Source: a virus
Strand: one strand, 5' to 3'
DNA: 31,636 nt
IMG/VR virus record: IMGVR_UViG_3300005253_000533
Span: 1 to 31,636 of that record
The notes below the pieces were generated by a model, which saw only the letters and a program-made list of their open reading frames with translations, searched no databases and was not told the origin of the DNA. This document shows, in pieces, positions 1 to 5,796 of this stretch (the first letter of the stretch is position 1; every line of letters starts with the position of its first letter). Both the position numbers and the translations under genes were made by a program.

Positions 1-81
1 TAGCAAAACTGTAAAGTCTAAAGTAAAGAAAGAAGTTAAAGAGCTAAGGAAGATTTTAAAGAAAGGAGACATAACTAGGTC
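1..81. repeat. 81-bp terminal direct repeat, copy at window start
   Basis: Bases 1-81 are identical to 31556-31636. Joining the ends rebuilds one intact small gene, which is what an assembly of a circular molecule looks like. The shared block includes ACTAGGTC, which differs from ACTAAATC in the related internal copy near 8.18 kb, so the match is not just the internal duplicate. A genuine short terminal redundancy on a linear genome is not excluded by sequence alone. Confidence 0.9.
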
Positions 82-127
82 TGAATTCAACGCAGAACTT
101 AAATCATTAAAAAAGTTCCTTAAATAA
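1..127 (+). CDS. SHOCT-like 44-aa protein, 3' part (gene continues from 31548 across the junction)
   Basis: The 5' end lies at 31548 on the other side of the window edge. The joined product has 44 residues and is very basic. It has a helix of alternating K/V/E, then LKKGDITRSEF and a second short helix. This resembles the SHOCT (short C-terminal domain) fold, a small helical hairpin usually found at the end of oligomerising or membrane proteins; here it stands alone. A close paralogue lies at 8099-8233. The gene is the seventh of the small basic genes at the end of the late transcript. Its function is unknown, and a role as a nucleoprotein or oligomerisation factor is inference. Confidence 0.75.
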   Translation, partial: SKTVKSKVKKEVKELRKILKKGDITRSEFNAELKSLKKFLK

Positions 128-159
128 ATAACAAATTATTAAAAGGATAAAAAAAAACA

Positions 160-321
160 ATGGTACTAATAAAAGATAAAACAATTATGAGACCACCAAA
201 AGGCATGAAACCTACAAGGTTTAGATTCAGAGATAATATTCGCCTTGGATTTAGAAACAACCGAGTTGTTGAAATTACTAAATTCAAAGAAGTGAAACGT
301 ATGAGGAGGAAGAAGAAATAA
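160..321 (+). CDS. 53-aa basic protein, unknown function
   Basis: The frame opens at ATG 160 and ends at TAA 319-321, one base before the next ATG. The product has 53 residues, with a central R/F/N-rich stretch and a KRMRRKKK tail. It has no membrane segment or signal peptide. The strong positive charge and position among other tiny Lys/Arg-rich genes of the late transcript suggest nucleic-acid binding, perhaps in the virion core. I recognise no family. Confidence 0.65.
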   Translation: MVLIKDKTIMRPPKGMKPTRFRFRDNIRLGFRNNRVVEITKFKEVKRMRRKKK

Positions 322-435
322 ATGGCAAGATTAGGAAGACCAAAGGGAAGTAAAACTAGAAGGACTACTAGGAGAACTGCAAGAAGGACAGCAAGAAGAA
401 CTACAAGAAGAGTTTTAAGAAGAAAGAAAAAATAA
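322..435 (+). CDS. Protamine-like Arg-rich 37-aa protein with AT-hook-like start
   Basis: The ATG follows directly on the previous TAA. The N-terminus carries LGRPKGSK, close to an AT-hook core (GRP flanked by basic residues). The rest is a run of RRT/RRTA units ending VLRRKKK. Arginine makes up about two fifths of the protein, as in protamines and some viral core proteins that neutralise packaged DNA. The repeat units use mixed AGA/AGG and ACT/ACA codons, so the repeat is kept at protein level and is not just slippage of identical DNA. By position it is the last gene of the late transcript. DNA condensation inside the virion is the likeliest role, by analogy with the small basic VP2 of fuselloviruses. 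Confidence 0.7.
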   Translation: MARLGRPKGSKTRRTTRRTARRTARRTTRRVLRRKKK

Positions 436-454
436 ATAGTTCATTACCTAAATT

Positions 455-462
455 TTTATAAA
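455..462 (+). promoter_or_regulatory. TATA box for the 483-938 gene (leaderless)
   Basis: TTTATAAA begins 28 nt before ATG 483. There is no purine-rich ribosome site before the ATG, so an archaeal leaderless transcript starting at or next to the start codon fits best. Confidence 0.55.
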
Positions 463-482
463 GTTTGAATTTATAGAAAAGC

Positions 483-938
483 ATGAAAAACATCTTCTCT
501 AATAAATTTTTTATTATTTTTGTTAGTATTTTAATTATTTCTGGAGGTGTTTTAGCGTTTTTTGTTTTTGATTATAATAAATCAATAGATTTTCAGGTTA
601 TTGGTGCAAAAGGTAATTTAACTGTTACATTAGATTTAGCAGATCAAGCTTTTAATGTAAGTGAAAATTTATCATTAACACAAGATCTTATAATATTAAA
701 TCAAAATGGAGCTGCAACTATGTTTTATTTACTTAATACAAATCTAACAGGTGTAGCACCTGGTTGTGATCCTACAGGAGATATTTCATTTGAATTAAAC
801 AAAGGTGGTGAAATATTAAATGGAACAAATTTCATAATGAGTCCTGGATTTAATAACTTTAATTTTACAATAAGTGCAGTTAACAATAGAATATGTCCAC
901 AAAATATAACTGCTACATTAGATTTCTCTGAACAATAA
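483..938 (+). CDS. Membrane-anchored secreted beta-rich protein (151 aa)
   Basis: The N-terminus (KNIFSNKFF) leads into one hydrophobic helix at about residues 9-28, either a signal anchor or signal peptide. The remaining 120 residues are Asn/Thr-rich and beta-like, with several N-glycosylation sequons (NLT, NLS, NGT, NFT, NIT) and two well-separated cysteines that could pair outside the cell. This is typical of archaeal surface or virion-surface proteins. It has its own promoter and sits between the late basic genes and the replication operon, alone in its unit. It could be a minor virion glycoprotein or act on the host surface. I do not recognise a named family. Confidence 0.75.
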   Translation: MKNIFSNKFFIIFVSILIISGGVLAFFVFDYNKSIDFQVIGAKGNLTVTLDLADQAFNVSENLSLTQDLIILNQNGAATMFYLLNTNLTGVAPGCDPTGDISFELNKGGEILNGTNFIMSPGFNNFNFTISAVNNRICPQNITATLDFSEQ

Positions 939-950
939 AAAAAGATAGAA

Positions 951-958
951 TTTATATA
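951..958 (+). promoter_or_regulatory. TATA box of the replication operon leader
   Basis: TTTATATA lies just after the stop at 938. A start 25-28 nt downstream would place the 5' end near 977-980, giving a leader of about 115 nt before ATG 1096. This contrasts with the mostly leaderless or very short leaders elsewhere here. The leader contains the hairpin at 993-1039. Confidence 0.5.
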
Positions 959-992
959 TTCTGAAGCCTTTGAATAATAATCACCTCTTTTT

Positions 993-1039
993 GCCCAGGA
1001 GACGCCCTTTCTCTATTAGAGTTAGGGATTCTCCCAGGG
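993..1039 (+). promoter_or_regulatory. Long interrupted hairpin in the replication operon leader
   Basis: Nested perfect stems pair GGAGA (998-1002) with TCTCC (1030-1034), CCCT (1005-1008) with AGGG (1024-1027), and CTCT (1011-1014) with AGAG (1018-1021) around an ATT loop. Adjacent stems are separated by symmetrical 2x2 internal loops. An outer CC/GG pair (995-996 with 1037-1038) follows another 2x2 loop. It is markedly GC-richer than its surroundings. No T-run follows it on the plus strand, so it is not a standard terminator. It could be a structured 5' leader, a small RNA or a protein-binding site. Confidence 0.6.
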
Positions 1040-1095
1040 TTTCATTTTAAAGGGGTTACTATGATTTAAGTAGTGAATAAATTGATGGTTGTACT

Positions 1096-1281
1096 ATGGA
1101 TCATAAATCATTAACTCAATATGTTGGAAAGACAGTGAAATTAATTCTAAGAAATGGATTTTGGTATAAAGCAAAAATAACTAATGTTTCTGAAGAAGCA
1201 ATTGATTTTATTGAATTAAAAGGAAATCATGTTTCTGTTCATCCTTCAATGATCATGATGATTGAGGAGGTGGGGGAATGA
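1096..1281 (+). CDS. Sm-like (LSm/Hfq-type) small RNA-binding protein
   Basis: The product has 61 residues. The sequence VGKTVKLILRNG then FWYKAKITNVS matches the Sm1 pattern (GK-V-V-x-L-x-NG-x-x-x-x-G/A-x-I), followed by strands and a short IEEV end, the length expected of a minimal Sm barrel. Sm proteins form rings that bind U-rich RNA. A generic SH3-like barrel is the alternative. It is the first gene after the hairpin leader and overlaps the next gene by four bases, so it is probably translated coupled to it. An RNA-binding protein next to a structured leader invites the idea of autoregulation, which is only inference. Confidence 0.6.
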   Translation: MDHKSLTQYVGKTVKLILRNGFWYKAKITNVSEEAIDFIELKGNHVSVHPSMIMMIEEVGE

Positions 1282-1397
1282 TAAAATCTTGTGAGATATG
1301 TTGGAACACTTATGATATTGAAAAAAGTGGGGCTAATGAATTTTATTGTCCTAAATGTAATGGATTTGTAATGAGGGTTGAAAATGGTTTGGATTAA
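1278..1397 (+). CDS. Zinc-ribbon miniprotein (39 aa)
   Basis: ATGA overlaps the previous stop, and GAGGAGGTGGGGG at 1264-1276 is a strong ribosome site. Two CxxC knuckles, CEIC and CPKC, are separated by about 17 residues, a minimal zinc ribbon with nothing else attached. The end overlaps the first codons of the helicase gene (ATG 1384). Such stand-alone ribbons usually bind nucleic acid or act as protein adaptors. Its place directly before the helicase suggests a replication accessory role. Confidence 0.7.
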   Translation: MIKSCEICWNTYDIEKSGANEFYCPKCNGFVMRVENGLD

Positions 1398-2727
1398 AGA
1401 AAAAAAAGATATTTTCACAAAAGAAGAACCAGAAGAAAAACCAAAGAGAAAATATAAGAAAAAAGAGAAAGTAGAAGAAATTGAAGAAAAAGTATCTAAT
1501 ATTTCAGAAGAAGAACTAAAAAGTGTATTAAAACCAATTCTTAAAAAAATAATCATTATTTTAAAGAAATATATGGATCTTAAAGAAGATCATTATTTAT
1601 TAATAGGAACTTGGATTATTGGAACACATTTTCATCAATCATTTAGAAGTTATCCTTATTTGTTTTTTAATGCTATGAAAGGTTCAGGAAAATCAAGAAT
1701 ACTTAATTTGATAACAATGCTAAGTAAACAAGGAATTGTATTGAATTCTTTAACTGAAGCAGTATTATTTAGAACAAAGGGGACTCTTGGAATAGATGAG
1801 TTTGAAAGTGTTGGAAAGAAAGGAAATGAAAATTTAAGGGAATTATTAAATTCTGCTTACAAAAAGACAGGAAAAGTGTTTAGAATGAAAAAAGTTAGTG
1901 GAAAAGATGGTGAAAGTCAAGAAGTTGAAGAGTTTGAAGTCTACCGTCCAATCATTATGGCTAACATTTGGGGGATGGATGAAACTCTTGGAGATCGGTG
2001 TATTGAGCTAATTTTAGAGAAATCTGTAAATAAAAAAGTGGTAAAATTAATTGAAGATTTTGAAGACAACTCCCAAATCACGGGAGTTGTAGATGCCATC
2101 TCAAAGGGGATTGGGAGTTACGGGAGTTTTAAGTTCATGTTAGAAGTACAGCAAAATTGGAATAATTACATTGAGAGTATCAGTAGTCCCAACATACCTA
2201 ACACACCCTTTACCCCCACAACTCCCACAACTCCCGTGAATAATATGTATAATAATAATAATATATATATATATAATAAGATAAATAATACTGAGTTACT
2301 AGGTAGAGATTTAGAATTATTCTTCCCTTTGTTTTTAATTAGTGATTTATGCGGAAATTTGGATAAAATGTTAGAAATTTCAACAAAAATTGTAAAAGAA
2401 AGAAAAGAAAAGGATGTGTATGAAAGTTTTGATGTTCAGGTGTATGATTTTGTTGCACAACATAAAGAAATAGGATTTTTAAGAATAAGTGAATTAACAT
2501 CACAATTTAGAGATTTTGCTGGAATCCAGGAAAAACAAGAAAATTGGATTAATTCAAGATGGCTTGGAAAGTCTCTAAAAAGATTATTATTAATAAAAGA
2601 TAAGAAAAAAAGTAGTGGAATGATGGTTGTTTTGAATATTGAAAAGGCACAAGAGAAAATTAAGATATTTAAAGAACCAGAAGAAGATGACTCCATAGAG
2701 GAAATAGTAACAGAGGTGTTCAAATGA
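1384..2727 (+). CDS. Replicative AAA+ helicase/initiator-like ATPase (447 aa)
   Basis: The start at ATG 1384 is preferred because GAGGG lies about 6 nt upstream; a TTG at 1378 is in frame. A Lys/Glu-rich N-terminus is followed by Walker A (MKGSGKSR, residues about 98-105), Walker B (GIDEFES, about 135-141), a sensor-like RPIIMANIWGMD (about 189-200) and a GDRCIEL arginine-finger-like motif. This order matches virus and plasmid replicative ATPases of the DUF927/DUF3631-like, primase-associated group. A Pro/Thr then Asn/Tyr-rich linker (about 268-302) separates it from a C-terminal helical part resembling a DNA-binding winged helix. With no polymerase in the genome, it probably recruits host replication enzymes. 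The linker DNA holds a repeat cluster described separately. Confidence 0.75.
   Translation: MVWIKEKKDIFTKEEPEEKPKRKYKKKEKVEEIEEKVSNISEEELKSVLKPILKKIIIILKKYMDLKEDHYLLIGTWIIGTHFHQSFRSYPYLFFNAMKGSGKSRILNLITMLSKQGIVLNSLTEAVLFRTKGTLGIDEFESVGKKGNENLRELLNSAYKKTGKVFRMKKVSGKDGESQEVEEFEVYRPIIMANIWGMDETLGDRCIELILEKSVNKKVVKLIEDFEDNSQITGVVDAISKGIGSYGSFKFMLEVQQNWNNYIESISSPNIPNTPFTPTTPTTPVNNMYNNNNIYIYNKINNTELLGRDLELFFPLFLISDLCGNLDKMLEISTKIVKERKEKDVYESFDVQVYDFVAQHKEIGFLRISELTSQFRDFAGIQEKQENWINSRWLGKSLKRLLLIKDKKKSSGMMVVLNIEKAQEKIKIFKEPEEDDSIEEIVTEVFK
2066..2290 (+). repeat. Iteron-like cluster plus AT-rich tract inside the helicase gene (candidate origin)
   Basis: ACAACTCCC occurs at 2066-2074, 2218-2226 and 2227-2235. 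Its exact complement GGGAGTTGT is at 2082-2090, making a 9-bp inverted repeat with a 7-nt spacer. GGGAGTT also occurs at 2113-2119 and 2122-2128. Immediately after the tandem pair lies an AT-only stretch (about 2238-2290, with ATA/TAT runs). GC-rich repeats beside an unwinding-prone tract within the initiator gene is the arrangement of phage lambda ori in gene O. The 7-mer also occurs singly elsewhere, for example near 3343 and 26913. Confidence 0.5.
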
Positions 2728-2891
2728 AAAGATCAGAAATGAAAAAGCTAGGTAGACCTTGTGATAGGTGTGAAAAAAGGTTTGTTCCTAATGGAAAAAG
2801 AACTAAAATTTGTGATAATTGTATAAGGAGAAATTTTAAATGGAGGAAAAAGTTAAAAGATGAAGAAAAAACTATCCAAACACAAGAATAG
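2724..2891 (+). CDS. Small zinc-finger basic protein (55 aa)
   Basis: ATGA overlaps the helicase stop. Residues LGRPCDRCEKRF and KICDNCIRR form two CxxC knuckles of a zinc ribbon, followed by a basic tail (FKWRKKLK). This suggests nucleic-acid binding, but I recognise no named family. Position directly after the helicase suggests a replication accessory or operon regulator. Confidence 0.7.
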   Translation: MKRSEMKKLGRPCDRCEKRFVPNGKRTKICDNCIRRNFKWRKKLKDEEKTIQTQE

Positions 2892-2937
2892 TCTTTTTTC
2901 GCGAATTAAGACATCTGGAGAACAAAAAAAGGTAAAT

Positions 2938-3072
2938 ATGAACAAATATGCTATAGTTGATTCTAAAGGAAAAATTATAGAGAAATTCAGAAATAAAATT
3001 ACAGCTAAAACATTAATAGTTAATTTAAAACGTGAGTATTATGAAGAACTTAAAATTGTGAAATTAGAATGA
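2938..3072 (+). CDS. Small hypothetical protein (44 aa)
   Basis: The start at ATG 2938 is chosen because AAAAAAGGT lies close upstream. An in-frame ATG at 2860 would give 70 residues but would overlap the zinc-finger gene by 32 bases. The product begins MNKYAIVDSKGKIIEKF, a beta-hairpin-like pattern, followed by a helix (TAKTLIVNLKREYYEELKI). It overlaps the methyltransferase by four bases (ATGA). Function unknown. Confidence 0.55.
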   Translation: MNKYAIVDSKGKIIEKFRNKITAKTLIVNLKREYYEELKIVKLE

Positions 3073-4184
3073 AAAATGAAGAAAAAAAAGAAATCAAATA
3101 CTTCAGTATGTTTACAGGAGTCGGAGGATTCGAACTTGGGTTCTCAAATATATCAAAGACCAAGAGGAACAAATTTAGGGGGGATGAAAAAGATTCCAGG
3201 AGCATTGAGTCAATCAAGTTGGCAAGACAACAATTTACTTGTGTTGGATTCTCTGAAATTGACAAATACGCAAGTGAACTCCTTAAACAAAAATTTCCAA
3301 ACATCAAAAACTATGGAGATGCAACAAAAATTAATCCCACAGAACTCCCAGACTTCAATCTTCTTGTTGGGGGATTTCCTTGCCAAGCGTTTTCAATTGC
3401 TGGAAAACGTAAAGGCTTTGAAGATACAAGAGGTACATTATTTCACGAGATTGTTAGAATCCTTGAAGTTAAAAGACCTGGAAATATTCTCCTTGAAAAT
3501 GTTAAAGGGTTATTATCACACGATAGAGGGAGAACGTTTGCAATTATCCTTGCCTCACTTTCAAAGTTGGGGTATGTTATACAATGGGTGGTTCTTAACA
3601 GCAAGTTTTTTGGAGTTCCCCAGAACAGAGAAAGGGTGTTCATTATCGGAAGTCTTACAGGAGAACCCATCCCAGAAATATTACCTCTCAGAGAAAGCAG
3701 TGAAGAGATTGTTGGAAAAGACAAACACAAAGTTGCACACACAATTGAGGCAAACTATTGGAAAGGACCAAGCACTTACGGAAGTAGAACAATGATAAAT
3801 GTAATAAATAATCCAAGAGGACAAGGATTTGAAATGAATAAAAGAATTTATGGAATAGATGGAATAGCACCTACTCTTCAAAGTCAAGAGACAGAAGTTA
3901 AGATACATTCATTATATCCAAGAAGTGGAAATCCTAATCAAGGTGGAACTGGACATTTGAGTAAAGAAGATAATACAAGTTATAATTTAGATACAGGAAA
4001 TATGCAAGTTATAGAAATGGAAGGAATGAAAATTCGTAGATTAACTCCAATAGAATGTGAAAGACTTCAAGGTTTTCCAGATAATTGGACAGAAGGATTT
4101 TCAGATACTCAAAGATATAAGATGATGGGAAATGCAGTAACTGTTAATGTTATAAAAGCAATTGGAGAAAAATTAATAAAATGA
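3069..4184 (+). CDS. DNA (cytosine-5) methyltransferase
   Basis: The product has 371 residues with the canonical C5 order: motif I FTGVGGFELGF (15-25), motif IV GGFPCQAFS with catalytic Cys105, motif VI ENVKGLL (143-149), motif VIII QNRERVFIIG (185-194), a target-recognition region with APTLQS, motif IX RRLTPIECERLQGFP, and motif X MGNAVTVNVI near the end. All catalytic elements are present, so it should be active. It is a solitary methylase with no restriction nuclease partner beside it, so protection of viral DNA from host restriction is likely. The first two thirds (to about 3795) are richer in C and G and use CTT/CTC/CCC codons rarely seen elsewhere in the window, coinciding with a second open frame. 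Confidence 0.95.
   Translation: MKNEEKKEIKYFSMFTGVGGFELGFSNISKTKRNKFRGDEKDSRSIESIKLARQQFTCVGFSEIDKYASELLKQKFPNIKNYGDATKINPTELPDFNLLVGGFPCQAFSIAGKRKGFEDTRGTLFHEIVRILEVKRPGNILLENVKGLLSHDRGRTFAIILASLSKLGYVIQWVVLNSKFFGVPQNRERVFIIGSLTGEPIPEILPLRESSEEIVGKDKHKVAHTIEANYWKGPSTYGSRTMINVINNPRGQGFEMNKRIYGIDGIAPTLQSQETEVKIHSLYPRSGNPNQGGTGHLSKEDNTSYNLDTGNMQVIEMEGMKIRRLTPIECERLQGFPDNWTEGFSDTQRYKMMGNAVTVNVIKAIGEKLIK
3076..3795 (+). CDS. Possible overlapping gene in the +1 frame of the C5 methylase (239 aa)
   Basis: An ATG 7 nt after the methylase start opens a frame of 239 codons with no stop, long for AT-rich DNA. The C-terminal part reads FPRTEKGCSLSEVLQE, then KYYLSEKAVKRLLE. From memory this resembles phage ORFs found with cytosine methylases (pattern SLSDILE..P.KYYLS.KA..IL). 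The composition anomaly of the methylase gene ends about where this frame ends, as expected if both frames are constrained. No ribosome site of its own is evident. The alternative is a by-product of the unusual composition, which also opens minus-strand frames here. Confidence 0.4.
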   Translation: MKKKKKSNTSVCLQESEDSNLGSQIYQRPRGTNLGGMKKIPGALSQSSWQDNNLLVLDSLKLTNTQVNSLNKNFQTSKTMEMQQKLIPQNSQTSIFLLGDFLAKRFQLLENVKALKIQEVHYFTRLLESLKLKDLEIFSLKMLKGYYHTIEGERLQLSLPHFQSWGMLYNGWFLTASFLEFPRTEKGCSLSEVLQENPSQKYYLSEKAVKRLLEKTNTKLHTQLRQTIGKDQALTEVEQ

Positions 4185-4327
4185 AAATAAATAAAAAGAC
4201 ATTAGTAGGAATTATATGTGGATTTGCTTTAGGATTTTATCTTAAAGGTTGTGATGCTCTTGCTCAAGACTATCAAGTAAAACCAAAATATAATTATGAT
4301 ATAATTTACAAAGGAGGTAAAAGTTAA
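4181..4327 (+). CDS. Small single-span membrane protein (48 aa)
   Basis: ATGA overlaps the methylase stop. The basic start MKINKKT precedes a hydrophobic helix (LVGIICGFALGFYL), then KGCDALAQ and a Tyr/Lys-rich tail. It could be a lipoprotein-like or single-span peptide; the cysteine after the helix is suggestive but not a clean lipobox. The end contains AAAGGAGG, the ribosome site for the next gene at 4329. Confidence 0.6.
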   Translation: MKINKKTLVGIICGFALGFYLKGCDALAQDYQVKPKYNYDIIYKGGKS

Positions 4328-4328
4328 A

Positions 4329-4673
4329 ATGGATTACCAAGAAGAACTGAAAAGGTTACAAGAAAGTGGAAACTACTGGAAACCAAAAGTTGGACAATAT
4401 AAGATAAAAGCATTGACAGAACTTGAAGATACAGACCCTTATATTAGAAGACACGATGATAAAGAAGATGAAGTTAGCCCTCAAGCTAAAATTAAGATTT
4501 TAGTTGAAGGTGAAGAAAAAGATTGGACTTTTGGAAAAGGAAAAACACCTTTATCAACTTTCGGACAATTAATTGAACTTGCAACTAAACATGCAAATCA
4601 ACTTACAGATTTAGAGTTTTCTGTTGTTGTAAAAAGCGATGGAACTAAGAATGAATATACAATTGTAGGATAA
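4329..4673 (+). CDS. Possible ssDNA-binding (OB-fold-like) protein (114 aa)
   Basis: The AAAGGAGG site at 4312-4319 supports ATG 4329. The pattern NYWKPKVGQYKIKAL near the N-terminus, followed by beta-rich sequence (KIKILVEGEEKDWTFG) and a helix (STFGQLIELATKHAN), resembles phage ssDNA-binding proteins that begin WKPxxGxxxIRIL. It is acidic and lacks membrane segments. Its place at the end of the helicase/methylase operon, directly before a terminator, fits a replication role. The assignment rests on pattern only; a gp32-like or other OB-fold is inference. Confidence 0.55.
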   Translation: MDYQEELKRLQESGNYWKPKVGQYKIKALTELEDTDPYIRRHDDKEDEVSPQAKIKILVEGEEKDWTFGKGKTPLSTFGQLIELATKHANQLTDLEFSVVVKSDGTKNEYTIVG

Positions 4674-4685
4674 GTTTTTTATTAT

Positions 4686-4710
4686 AGCCCAGATTTTCTG
4701 GGCTTTTTTT
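4686..4710 (+). terminator. Hairpin plus T-run terminator of the replication operon
   Basis: AGCCCAGA (4686-4693) pairs perfectly with TCTGGGCT (4697-4704) around a TTT loop, and T continues to 4710. It sits 13 nt after the stop of the 4329 gene and before the next promoter, so it likely ends the operon begun near 951. A hairpin is not required for archaeal termination, but the T-run is. Confidence 0.75.
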
Positions 4711-4743
4711 ATTTGTGTTACCCCTTTAAAGAAAATATAAATG

Positions 4744-4768
4744 TTTATATACTACTACTACTACTACT
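4744..4768 (+). promoter_or_regulatory. TATA box and (ACT)6 microsatellite before 4776
   Basis: TTTATATA (4744-4751) lies 32 nt before ATG 4776 and is followed by six ACT units (4751-4768). The microsatellite occupies the TATA-to-start interval, so changes in repeat number would alter promoter spacing. TTAccccTTTAAA upstream (4709-4720) is nearly the complement of TTTAAAGGGG at 1046-1055 in the first operon leader. Confidence 0.45.
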
Positions 4769-4775
4769 AATTAAT

Positions 4776-4922
4776 ATGAAAATAAAAATAAAAGTTAAGT
4801 TTCCATGTGGATATGAATATGAAGTAAAGATTAGAGCTGGTTGGTTAACTAGTTTTGGTTTTGACTTTGATTTTCTTAGTGATAAGGAATGTCCTATTCA
4901 TGGAAATAAATGTAAAAAATGA
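4776..4922 (+). CDS. Small Cys-containing protein (48 aa)
   Basis: ATG 4776 follows the promoter. The frame stays open upstream but would run through the TATA box and microsatellite, so that extension is rejected. The product begins MKIKIKVKFPCGYEYEVK, a beta-hairpin, and ends CPIHGNKCKK. The three cysteines plus histidine could bind one zinc. It overlaps the next gene by four bases. Function unknown. Confidence 0.6.
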   Translation: MKIKIKVKFPCGYEYEVKIRAGWLTSFGFDFDFLSDKECPIHGNKCKK

Positions 4923-5035
4923 ATTACACAAAAGTAAGAAAACAAATTGAAGAAAAAATAGAAGAGGAAAGAGATGAAAAAAAGACAGAACAACATTTCC
5001 AAAACTTACAAGATTTAGGAGTTCCTGTTTTATAA
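4919..5035 (+). CDS. Small helical protein (38 aa)
   Basis: ATGA overlap with the gene before and a one-base gap to the gene after argue that it is translated. The product is a single charged helix (KVRKQIEEKIEEERDEKK) with a short tail, probably a coiled coil or peptide cofactor. Function unknown. Confidence 0.5.
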   Translation: MNYTKVRKQIEEKIEEERDEKKTEQHFQNLQDLGVPVL

Positions 5036-5036
5036 A

Positions 5037-5258
5037 ATGAACAAAACAAAAGTAACTGGTAAAATAATATTCGAAGCGTTAATAGATGTGCTTTCAGGAG
5101 TTATACTGTGGATGTTAATTTTGATTGGGGCAGTAATTGCTTTAATTGATCATGGTGAACCTGCTCTTGGATTTATACTTTTTTTATGTGGGATTGCTTG
5201 GGTGTATAAAGAGATTAAAAAGGTGAATAAAAATGAAAAACCAAAAAAGAAAAGCTAA
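5037..5258 (+). CDS. Two-span membrane protein (73 aa)
   Basis: Two hydrophobic helices at about residues 17-38 (VLSGVILWMLILIGAVIAL) and 43-57 (ALGFILFLCGIAWV) flank a short DHGEP turn. A Lys-rich tail is probably cytoplasmic. Overlap with the 5233 gene suggests coupled translation. It is one of a run of tiny membrane proteins that includes 5352 and 5609. Function unknown. Confidence 0.65.
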   Translation: MNKTKVTGKIIFEALIDVLSGVILWMLILIGAVIALIDHGEPALGFILFLCGIAWVYKEIKKVNKNEKPKKKS

Positions 5259-5355
5259 ATGTAAATGCGGTTATGAATGGGGAACAGCTTCTAAACGGGA
5301 GTTTGTGACTTGTCCTAATTGTTTAAAGAAAGTAAAGGTGGAGAAAGAAGAATGA
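5233..5355 (+). CDS. Zinc-ribbon miniprotein (40 aa)
   Basis: ATG 5233 lies inside the end of the previous gene. CKCGYEW and CPNCLKKV form paired knuckles separated by about 17 residues, spanning nearly the whole protein, with basic ends. The pattern resembles rubredoxin-like or transcript-cleavage-type ribbons, but it is too short to assign. ATGA overlap with the next gene. Confidence 0.65.
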   Translation: MKNQKRKAKCKCGYEWGTASKREFVTCPNCLKKVKVEKEE

Positions 5356-5612
5356 ACACAGATTTATTATTATATAAAATATTTATTATTTATGGAGTAA
5401 TTGTTTTACTTTTGATGTCTCTTTTTGTAGGACTTTCAATTATAAGAAATTTTGATTCACAAGAATATGTAACAGAGAATATAGTTGAATGTAATGATAA
5501 AGATGGAGATTTAATTGAAGGGTTAGTTTGTTATGATAAAATTTTTTGTTCTAATTTTTTAAAATTTATGAATGAAGAAGGTTGTGAAGAATTTGTGGGA
5601 GGAGAAAAATGA
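5352..5612 (+). CDS. Signal-anchored small protein (86 aa)
   Basis: The start at ATG 5352 overlaps the previous stop and has GGTGGAGAAAG upstream. An N-terminal hydrophobic helix (about 8-30, IFIIYGVIVLLLMSLFVGL) is followed by an extracytoplasmic part with four cysteines that could form two disulfides. It is probably displayed on the membrane. Function unknown. Confidence 0.6.
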   Translation: MNTDLLLYKIFIIYGVIVLLLMSLFVGLSIIRNFDSQEYVTENIVECNDKDGDLIEGLVCYDKIFCSNFLKFMNEEGCEEFVGGEK

Positions 5613-5788
5613 AAGAGTGGATGGCTATGGTTGTTTTTATAATATCTATGTTAATGGGACTTCTTTCTATTGATTTTGGTTATCAAATTGATAGTGAATT
5701 AATGCTTTCTGTAGGTGCTGTAATTCTTATTTTTGCAGGATTATTTATTGGTAGATGGTTTTATGAAGAAAGGGAGGAAGACGTTTAA
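5609..5788 (+). CDS. Two-span membrane protein (59 aa)
   Basis: GGGAGGAG upstream and an ATGA overlap support the start. Helices at about 5-20 and 33-50 are joined by a short polar loop (DFGYQIDSE), with an acidic tail (EEREEDV). Holin-like proteins share this plan, but the evidence is only architectural. It lies directly before the RNA ligase. Confidence 0.6.
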   Translation: MKEWMAMVVFIISMLMGLLSIDFGYQIDSELMLSVGAVILIFAGLFIGRWFYEEREEDV

Positions 5789-5796
5789 CTTAGAAA

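Noticed and set aside
993-1039. tRNA or intrinsic terminator at the leader hairpin
   Set aside because: There are no cloverleaf arms or TTC loop, and no T-run follows on the plus strand.
2066-2236. CRISPR array
   Set aside because: Repeats are only 9 nt, in both orientations and at irregular spacing within a coding sequence.
3443-3908. Minus-strand frames of 60-99 codons within the methylase gene
   Set aside because: Products have no recognisable pattern and no ribosome site; they reflect the unusual composition of the region.
4713-4775. Upstream extension of the 4776 gene
   Set aside because: It would translate the TATA box and the ACT repeat into a low-complexity Leu run; ATG 4776 is spaced correctly from the promoter.
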